NCBI GenBank assembly: GCA_034698045.1
Contig: JAQGAU010000102.1
Coordinates: forward strand, 1 to 41,048
From: Paramacrobiotus richtersi
Taxonomy: Eukaryota > Tardigrada > Eutardigrada > Parachela > Macrobiotidae
Reading direction: 5' to 3'
Length of the DNA stretch: 41,048 bases
Part shown: positions 34,301 to 41,048 of the stretch, piece after piece
Layout: the number at the start of each line of letters is the position of its first letter
Position numbering within the stretch: the stretch's first letter is position 1
The notes under the pieces: model-generated
Told to the model about the DNA's origin: nothing
What the model saw: the letters and a program-made list of their open reading frames with translations, nothing else
Database searches by the model: none
Made by a program: the position numbers and the translations under genes

Positions 34301-34898
34301 GATTATTCATGTTTCCAAAGTCTTGGATTAAAAATATACAGAGGCGAACGGAAGAGTACCGGTATATCCAGGAAGACCTGTTGACTTCAAAACTTGGGTA
34401 AATCTGGTTTTTCTAACGAGTTCACTATTTGAAAATAAATAAGGCCCTTAGAAAGCGCGAATTTTGCATGGTACTACATAGAAGTACATAAAATCAAAGC
34501 GGAATGTGCATAAATTATTCAGTGGTGTTAAAAATGATGACTCCGATATGTACGTCTATAATACAGTATTTGTGTACAGCTGTTTGATTTTTTCAGCTAG
34601 CGCGTTTGGTATCAGGAGGCTACAATCGTGTATCGATCGTTTCGGAGACCGTTGACTTCTTCGAAGAATCCCGTCAGAGGGCAGAGTCAAACAATGATGA
34701 TTTAAAACAAATTTTATACCGGTAAACACAGCTTTGAATGTAGAAATCGCATTCTTCGTTCAGCTGCACTGATTGCAATATTTGGTTATTCACAGATTAA
34801 AGGAAATGGATGGAAATCTGGACAACGTCCGACAACTAATTGCCCAGCTGCAAAGCAGCGGCCGATCTGGTGATGCGGACAAAATCACCATTGTGTGA
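31302..34898 (+). pseudogene. Truncated and broken TRPA copy
   Basis: High similarity to the 23685-28641 gene begins abruptly inside its exon 4 and runs to the stop. Exons 1-3 and most of 4 are missing. Lesions visible: an 8-bp tandem duplication at 31494-31509 in exon 5 (frameshift); loss of the exon 5 donor near 31630; a phase-breaking change at the exon 10 start near 32385; TAG at 33220-33222 in the S1-S2 exon; a 10-bp deletion after 33618 in S4; loss of the AG acceptor before the S5 exon at 33702; and a 1-bp deletion near 34365 in the post-S6 exon. Membrane exons remain very similar to the intact copy, so the copy is fairly young. It may still be transcribed, but no full channel can be made from it. 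Confidence 0.92.
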
Positions 34899-35875
34899 AT
34901 TACGCATGCTCCACATCTTGTAATTATTGCTCTAATTTTGTTGATAATTTTTATGTTCATTGTTATGAGTTAGTAAAAGGCTTAAATACGAAGTATACAG
35001 TATGTGCTGGTCTCGTACGCTATGCATATGGTTCGTGCACATACAGTATATATGTGCAGCAGGCTTGTTTTTTTCCGCTGGCGGACTGAATCTATTGTTG
35101 CTGCTTCTTTGTATTTAGAACTGTGTTGTCGTACCTTCTGATATGATAATGAGCGCGTGATAAGAATTACGCCTTTATGATGAGTCAACGACATAAGCCC
35201 GGGAACAATGAAACTTGTCTCTACATACACAAATTAACACAATACACTGCACTCGTTTAGAAGTCTGTGCCTACACTTCTAACCAGGGTATGTGGTTCAA
35301 ATTGACTTTTCCTTTGAATCGTCTTCAGTTTTATAATTTTTTCTCTTAGCGTTGTGTACTGTCAGACTGGTTGTGGTTAGCTCACAAACACATATCGGCA
35401 ATACGTGCTCCGAATTCATGATGGTCAGAACAGCTTTCTATTCAATAAACCAGTACTTCTAGTATAACAAGCATAACAAGTGACAGTGTTTCATCGAAGC
35501 CGTCTGGCCTGCATGTGATCATCGCTTCGCGGCGCCGTGTACAGACTGATTATATACAGCCCTGCACAGACACTGTTTACATGAAGAATAGTGTTATGTG
35601 AAATTGTGCATGAAATAACCACTTTCCCAAGAAAACTGATTATACGACTTGCCCGAAGGAAAAATCTTGTAAAAACAGCGGTGCTTGGAGCACCGAATTT
35701 AATTAGGCAAAAATCAATCTCATGATCAGAGCATTTTGTTGGTCATGTAAGCAACGTATATAAACCTCTATAAGTAAACGAGCAAATGTGAGGAACGCAT
35801 CTATTTGTTCACTTGCTGGATCACAAAACAAAACAACGAACCATCGTTATATATTACCAAAATATTAGGAATACT
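34899..35875. other. 3' flank of TRPA pseudogene and upstream region of a small gene
   Basis: 34899 to about 35330 is alignable with the region after 28641. From there to 35750 no gene is seen. TATATAAA at 35757-35764 lies about 112 bases before the next ATG. Confidence 0.45.
35757..35764 (+). promoter_or_regulatory. TATA box for the small two-exon gene
   Basis: TATATAAA sits about 112 bases before the ATG at 35876, which would leave a leader of roughly 80 bases. Motif and distance only. Confidence 0.45.
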
Positions 35876-36140
35876 ATGAACACAAGTTCTTACACTGGTG
35901 CCGACACCGTGGAGGGTTTCGGCACCACTGTGAGAGCTGGTGTGTTAATCAACACCTTCAAATACTGGGAGGCCAGCCTCGCATGGGCAGGATATGACAA
36001 GTAAGTTTGGTCGTCATATTTTATGAATATTACTTTCTAGAAATTGTGCTGAAGGACTATTCTTCCGCAAGGAAGGAGAAATGATTAACGCGGATGGACA
36101 GTTTGTTGCACTGTTGTCACTGCAGTCGCTGCTTTTTTAA
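35876..36140 (+). CDS. Small unidentified protein, two exons, 74 residues
   Basis: Exons 35876-36000 and 36041-36140 join in phase 2 over a 40-bp GTAAGT...CTAG intron. The product starts MNTSSYTGADTVEGFG, continues with INTFKYWEASLAWAGYDK and, across the splice, NCAEGLFFRKEGEMINADG, and ends at TAA 36138-36140. There is no signal peptide; it has one cysteine and looks like a compact soluble domain. I do not recognise the family. A TATA box is placed well. It occurs in unit 2 of the duplication but not in unit 1, so it was inserted after, or lost before, the units separated. The alternative is that it is the 5' end of a longer gene continuing past a later donor. Confidence 0.5.
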
Positions 36141-38114
36141 CGCACACGATTTTTGTACAATAAGACTTAGTATACTCATCCGCTCGATATGTACATTTAT
36201 GGAAGTATACAGTAAATGCAGCGTCAATGGAATGAGGATTTGTTCTGGACCACTGATATGGAGTATTCTAACACCTACTTCTGAACTTCTATTACTCGAA
36301 AACAAAAAGGGAATAGAGAAATGCAACATAAAAGAAACAAACACCGAAATACATATGTCTGCAAGATGGGCAAGGCAATGTCAGGCCGATTCCGTACCCG
36401 GAGACTTTTATGACAGTTTATGATCACTGCATGTGCAGAGCAGGGCCGTGCGAATACTGTATGACTTCACTTGGCTCATACAGACTGCTGCAGTCTACGA
36501 TAGCAGAAACTTTAATGGCGTAAACAGTATTGTGCTTTAATCATAACTCTAAAATTCAAGGTGATTCAATTCATAGGGCGATCGATGCAGCCGTTAGCGG
36601 ATGTTGTTACATTTTGCAGTTTCTGGGGGACCGATGTTACTCACAGTGCACAAACTCTGACCCTGACCGAATGTACTAAGAGTCCGGCTCAGACCACTGT
36701 AAATCTGATTTCGACTCGGTCTGATTATTTTACAGGAAAAGTCTTTGGAAACAAGTATTACCGTTGCGTTAGGCAGTTTTACTGTTCTTGTTTTGTTTGT
36801 TGTGCTTTAAACATCGTCTTGCACTTCCAAAGAACGAAACAGTTTTCAAAAATTGTTTAGCTGCAGTTTGTTCCAGTGTTTTGGGTCTTGCGTCAGTAGC
36901 GCGCTCACTAAACTATATGTCCATTGTCAGAACAACTTACCTAACCAAACGGCTTATTCTTCTGCGCTTTTATACTCCTAGGACGACTGAATTAAATGAC
37001 TGCACAAAATTAAATAATAGTATCTGTGGCCAGAGTCAGAGTTACAGCAGTCAGAGGCAGATATTTAGTGGTCAGCGTCAGAGTTTGAAATGTCAGCGGC
37101 AGAGTCTGAATCTGACTTTCAGCGCGGGCCAACCGGTACAAACGGCCGATTGCGCTCATAGAATGATACAATACATACAACTACATGATGCATTAACAAT
37201 TAAAGTATACGTTTTAGTTTGTTTTCACTTGTTAGTGTACTGTTTTATACGTACACTGGACTGTGTGCATATTGCACACGCGTTCTGGGATATCCGCTAC
37301 GCTGCCCCCAGTGTCGTGCAGCTACGTATTAAAGCGTGCAACGCTGAGCGAGGAAAGGAGCGTACGCTTTGCTGGTATGTAGGTTGGCGATGTGTACAGA
37401 TATTATCCAATAATGCAGACTTTTCCTCGTTGCCAGTCCGGCAGCTATCAGGTCGTTTACCTTTCTCGGACACTTTTATCAAGGTTTAATGTTTATGAAC
37501 ACTTCATGAGAAGAGTGGGACCGTGCCGGTGCAGATATAAAACTTCACAAAATTGACTCATAATTTGGCATCTCCGATAGTAAAAACGAGCGTAAACAGA
37601 AATGTACGTGTGTGACAAAGTAAAACGTTAACGGTACGTACAGGCTCTAGCTGCAGTCTTCTGTGGACGTCGTTACACTTAATTTTACGATTTACAGGAA
37701 AACAGGATTATTCACAGGGCTGCACAACAGTGCGTAGAGATAACGGGGCTTTGTGGAAACAGAAAGCGTGAACAAACGGCAACGCCGTAACGGTATCTTC
37801 CATATACTGTACAAGATGTCGCTGCTACAAAACGTACTGATTTTGCCGCTGCAGATTTTGCCGGTTAGGTCATCATTCTGAAATGAGTTATGTACTAACC
37901 GAAAATCAGTACATGCTGTGTATTAATAAACCTCCTTATCATATTTGTTGAATGTCGTATCATAACTTTGCTGTTTGGGGGAAATCCATGAACGACAATA
38001 AAGCGATAAAACCATGGCAGTTAATTCCGTACAGTCCTCACTTTTAGCGGACTCACATCAGCTGCGCTTTTTTGCCGATCATTCTTTGGTTTTGAGACTC
38101 CACAATAAGCAACC
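36141..38114. other. Interval with tandem repeat and shared Ly6 5' flank
   Basis: A plus frame of 233 codons (36788-37489) is open but starts within AT-rich sequence, has no domain and owes part of its length to a 21-bp repeat, so it is not annotated as a gene. At 36618-36680 a TTTTGCAG site is followed by GDRCYSQCTNSDPD, which could be a degenerate LU exon. From about 37615 the sequence matches the 5' flank of the gene at 30528, ending in CACAATAAGCAACCATGA at the start codon. Confidence 0.4.
37031..37114 (+). repeat. Four copies of a 21-bp tandem repeat
   Basis: Units begin CAGAGTCAGAG, CAGAGGCAGAT, CAGCGTCAGAG and CAGCGGCAGAG. They keep one reading frame and would encode heptads of the type Q-R-Q-S-L-x-x. 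Confidence 0.75.
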
Positions 38115-38666
38115 ATGAGACTTCTCGGTGTTCTTGTTATAATATGTTCGATAGGCAGTCTACTGCTGTTTACGGGTATGTAAATTCTTCTGGCTTACTA
38201 ATTTTACAATTAACCTGTTGTTTCGGTACAAACCAGTGACTTTCTTTCGATACATGTAGCTGTTTCAGTATTTTCTATCCACAGGCGGAAATGCCATACA
38301 ATGCTATGCCTCCGTTGGCATCAACGATGTTAGTGCTGGAACGAAAACCACCTGCAACGAAGGCGAAGTGTGCTTCAAATACAAAACAACCTCCTCAATA
38401 GCAGGTACATAAACAGCTCATATTGCACTGTATTTATCAACTGTATGCAGATTGCAGATTCATCCATTTTCTAATTGTTTCCAGATGGCATTACGAAGGG
38501 ATGTGTCTCGACTACGAAACCCATGACATGTACGGTGACCGGTAGCAGAGAAGAATGTTACTGCAGTCGAGAGCTCTGCAATGGCGGGAGCGGTCTCAGA
38601 ATCAATTATGCCAGTGTGCTTTCCATCGTTTTCGTTGGAGTGGGTCTGTTATGGAAAATGCTGTAA
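38115..38666 (+). CDS. Ly6/uPAR-like GPI protein 8 (subfamily II)
   Basis: Exons 38115-38175, 38285-38404 and 38485-38666 (phase 1/1) give 120 residues. The signal peptide is MRLLGVLVIICSIGSLLLF. The LU domain runs GGNAIQCYASVG, GEVCFKYKTTSS, KGCVSTTKPMTC, EECYCSRELCNGG: eight cysteines, with TTKP replacing the xxW segment of subfamily I. The C-terminus SIVFVGVGLLWKML is the presumed GPI signal. Both introns are short (109 and 80 bp). Intact counterpart of the broken copy at 30528, with shared 5' flank over about 500 bases and a conserved AATAAGCAACCATGA start context. Confidence 0.9.
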
Positions 38667-40740
38667 AGCTTTGCATATTATGTATCAAGCATTCAACTTT
38701 TAAAATTCTGCTGTGTACGTTAATGACAGACACGTATCATGATAATTGACTTTATGGCCGTTATCTTTGTTTTGTACAAATTTCGTCGTGGCTTTATTTG
38801 CTTTCTACGCACTGACCTTTGCTATGCCAATTACTTTTAATTTTCTTACTTGATACAATGGCTTCGATGGGTTTGTACATATACCACCTTGATATAAAAA
38901 CACGACGAGCATGCAGATATAAAGTTCAGCTGAAACGGGTAGGCATTTCCATGCTAATGCCATGATCATACAGTACAGTACAATTAACACAATACATATT
39001 ATAAACCTTATGTTCAAGATTACTTACTGCGGTGTTACCAACCATCATAATTAACGAATTCAATTACCGAAGAGCGATTTAGCTTCATGGTTGACTGCAT
39101 AACATTGACCAATTTTTTCGGAACCGAGAAGTGAAACGCGAAGAACAGGAGCGTGATAAAATAATACACAACTTCCCGGGGCATATCACGACAAGCGCAG
39201 CGCAAAATTCGCCGTAAACGCGGCTGTTTTCTTGTACCACCAAGTATCAACTGTACATATAACGATAGCCACCTGTTAATCGATGCAAGTCGAGAGCGGT
39301 AGCCAAAGGGAATCCACAAAAGCGCGTTCTGATACACACGCATTTTTCACAATAACACGGTGGTGACTATAAATAGTGGTCACGGATGGTCTTGCTGGAC
39401 ACTGACTGGACAGAGCGGCCGGGCTGTGACGGGTCGGTACTACGAGGAGCATGTGCGGGGGCATATGGGCATATTATGCTATCTGACTACGCCAAGTCAG
39501 CAGAGCTCTAAGCACAAGCTGCGTAACTAATGCCGCCACTTATCCCTTGTTATTGGTCAGTTGTTCAGCTTGCCAACAGTTAACATAAAGCCAGATCTTA
39601 CCCAGAGACCAGAGTTGTACTGAACTTTCATAAAAGTGGGAACCAATCACGGCACAAAAGATCAAGGCAACATAAAACTTGAGGTGTGGCCATTTTCATA
39701 ATCATCATTTTGATTAAGTATTTCACCCTGGAGCCCCAACTGTAGGCGCGATCGAATCTTAATAGTAAGATCTTGCACCTGGCTTTCGACCATCTAGCTT
39801 TCCTTCCGGTAATTTCCAAGACCCGGCTGTTTCCAGAAACATGTGTTAGCCTTCCCCCGATGACAGTACAGCCATGTTACAACACCGGGTCAAGCAACCC
39901 TGTTCTATACTTGTGAACATCACGAGCAGATCTCGGATAAGGTCAGCGTGCGGAACCTTGGTGGCAAACTTCACCCAGTCAAAATGAATATGAGCGATGG
40001 TTTTTGGAACAGTGCTTTCGCCTACCACCAAATGCAGTGCATATGATTGTTCGATCCGAAAAGACGCCCATAACCATCTCCTCAGAGTGATATTGTTCTC
40101 GTTACTTGCGGGGAACGAAATTTTCTTTACTTACATTGTGGACAGCCATAACGAAATTTCAACTCCGGGTGACTGCCATAATGCCGTATTACTGCGGAAA
40201 AAAATAACCCCTATTTTACGTTTTATAATAGTACCGACTGTTTGCTGTATGTTATCAGTTTTCTGTTTCTCTTGATCAACTACACATTTGTCAACTACAC
40301 ATATTGCTGCTTGAGCATTTGAATGTATCAAGTAGTATATCATAAAGATGTGACTATTTGTTGTGGGAGTTTAGATCATTAGGCGAGTCAAGCTTTTCCC
40401 CTTGTAATTCAAGTCATGTCTGGGAATCCAAGCTTTGAGTTAAACAGTCTATCCTCGGGACTGTTTAGAGCACTTGCTGAAGTACAGCAGTAACACCTCT
40501 ACAGCATCACCGTTCATCGTATGTGTTGAATCCGAGCGTACAAACTATCGTAACTCTGTGACTTTGTCGACCTTAACTCGCAGTTTAGGGGAGTCCCATA
40601 AAAGGGCCATAAACCCAGGCCGCTAGTATTGTTCCAGAAACGTGACATGTTTCTCACTTCCCTAGATCCAGATCAGTTCCTCGTTCTTGCCGATCAGTTT
40701 CACTCTAGATACTTCACTGATTACTTCCCAATAAGCGAAC
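38667..40740. other. Interval with possible minus-strand exons
   Basis: The first ~140 bases match the 3' flank of the gene at 30528. On the minus strand, an open piece from about 40120 down to 39911 reads HLVVGESTVPKTIAHIHFDW and FATKVPHADLIRDLLVMFT up to a GTATAG donor. Upstream of it another frame ends at an AAT|GTAAGT donor near 40135, and downstream one contains EITGRKARWSKA (about 39776-39819). These could be exons of one minus-strand gene, but joints and family are unclear. A further minus frame of 102 codons (39343-39035) has no domain. Confidence 0.25.
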
Positions 40741-41028
40741 ATGAAAGTTCTCGGCGTTTTGATTGTATGTTTGGCATGCAGTCTGCTACTTTTCCCAGGT
40801 AAGCAAATTCTTTTGAATTACTGCTATAACTTGTATTAACCGGCTACGGTGATATGGAATTCATGACAGATTTTCGAAAAATGTAGCGTCCAGTTTCTTT
40901 ATCAACAGGCGGAAATGCGTTACAATGCTACGGTGATGTCAAGGCGAGAAGGAGAACCGTAATCACATGCCCCCCAGGCGAAGTGTGCTACAAATACAGA
41001 GTCGCATCGTCCAGGAGGTCGATACCCG
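40741..41028 (+). CDS. Ly6/uPAR-like protein 9 (subfamily II), 3' cut by window
   Basis: Exons 40741-40798 and 40909-41028 join in phase 1; the donor after 41028 leads to an exon 3 outside the window. The signal peptide is MKVLGVLIVCLACSLLLF. Exon 2 gives GGNALQCYGDVKARRR, then TCPPGEVCYKYRVASS, the subfamily II pattern with the first three cysteines. Exon 2 is exactly 120 nt, as in the other subfamily II members. The start context is conserved (AATAAGCGAACATGAAAG). A basic run (KARRR) in loop I sets it apart from the genes at 30528 and 38115. Confidence 0.82.
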
Positions 41029-41048
41029 GTAAACAACTCATATTATCT

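Larger units (their letters stand above)
24929..38810. repeat. Tandem segmental duplication of a TRPA + Ly6 unit
   Basis: Unit 1 (about 24929-31230) holds the 3' part of the intact TRPA and the Ly6-like gene 7. Unit 2 (about 31302-38810) holds the truncated TRPA and Ly6-like gene 8. Similarity covers exons, introns and flanks in both parts. The left edge of unit 2 falls within TRPA exon 4, directly after the end of unit 1. Unit 2 carries about 1.3 kb more than unit 1 between the two genes. Confidence 0.85.

Noticed and set aside
31302-34898. A second functional TRPA gene
   Set aside because: No exons 1-3, an in-frame TAG in the S1-S2 exon, several frameshifts and lost splice sites.
36788-37489. 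233-codon protein gene
   Set aside because: No domain or splice context, starts in AT-rich sequence, and its length is helped by a 21-bp repeat. Kept only as a note.
1-41048. CRISPR array, operon or other bacterial features
   Set aside because: Spliced genes and metazoan domains throughout; no regularly spaced repeats with unique spacers.

Overview
This is animal nuclear DNA. Genes are split by GT-AG introns, mostly about 50-150 bp and up to about 600 bp in the Ly6-like genes. AATAAA signals follow several genes. The protein families are metazoan: an IAP-type RING finger, an LRR ectodomain, three-finger Ly6/uPAR (LU) proteins and a TRPA cation channel. Short introns and close spacing suggest a compact invertebrate genome. 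A small-genome ecdysozoan such as a tardigrade would fit, but that is a guess, because nothing in the window fixes the species.

Layout. 1-231 is the 3' end of an IAP/BIRC gene. 568-2493 holds two minus-strand units: an unidentified ORF and a secreted LRR protein. From 3520 to the right edge runs an array of nine plus-strand Ly6-like loci, at 3520, 5150, 9251, 15745, 18294, 20687, 30528 (broken), 38115 and 40741 (cut by the window edge). All use three exons with two phase-1 introns, and the domain has eight rather than ten cysteines. The spaces between them hold non-autonomous DNA transposons: a 1.44-kb hAT-like element, a 150-bp hAT MITE lying inside a coding exon, a 326-bp TIR element and a 760-bp TTA-flanked element. 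Target-site duplications can be read directly for each.

The centre (23685-28641) is a complete 19-exon TRPA-type channel gene of about 1072 codons. A second, 5'-truncated and multiply broken copy lies at 31302-34898. Each TRPA copy is followed by a closely related Ly6-like gene (30528 and 38115), so the region is best read as a tandem duplication of a TRPA+Ly6 unit. In unit 1 the TRPA is intact and the Ly6 start is frameshifted. In unit 2 the TRPA is dead and the Ly6 is intact. About 2.3 kb found only in unit 2 (35330-37615) holds a small two-exon gene with a TATA box and a 21-bp tandem repeat.

How the genes work together. The Ly6-like products should be small, exported, probably GPI-anchored surface proteins. 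TRPA channels are sensory cation channels. A functional link between them is not shown by the sequence; only their co-duplication is. Exon models below were built by hand from splice signals and matching phases; cDNA would settle them.
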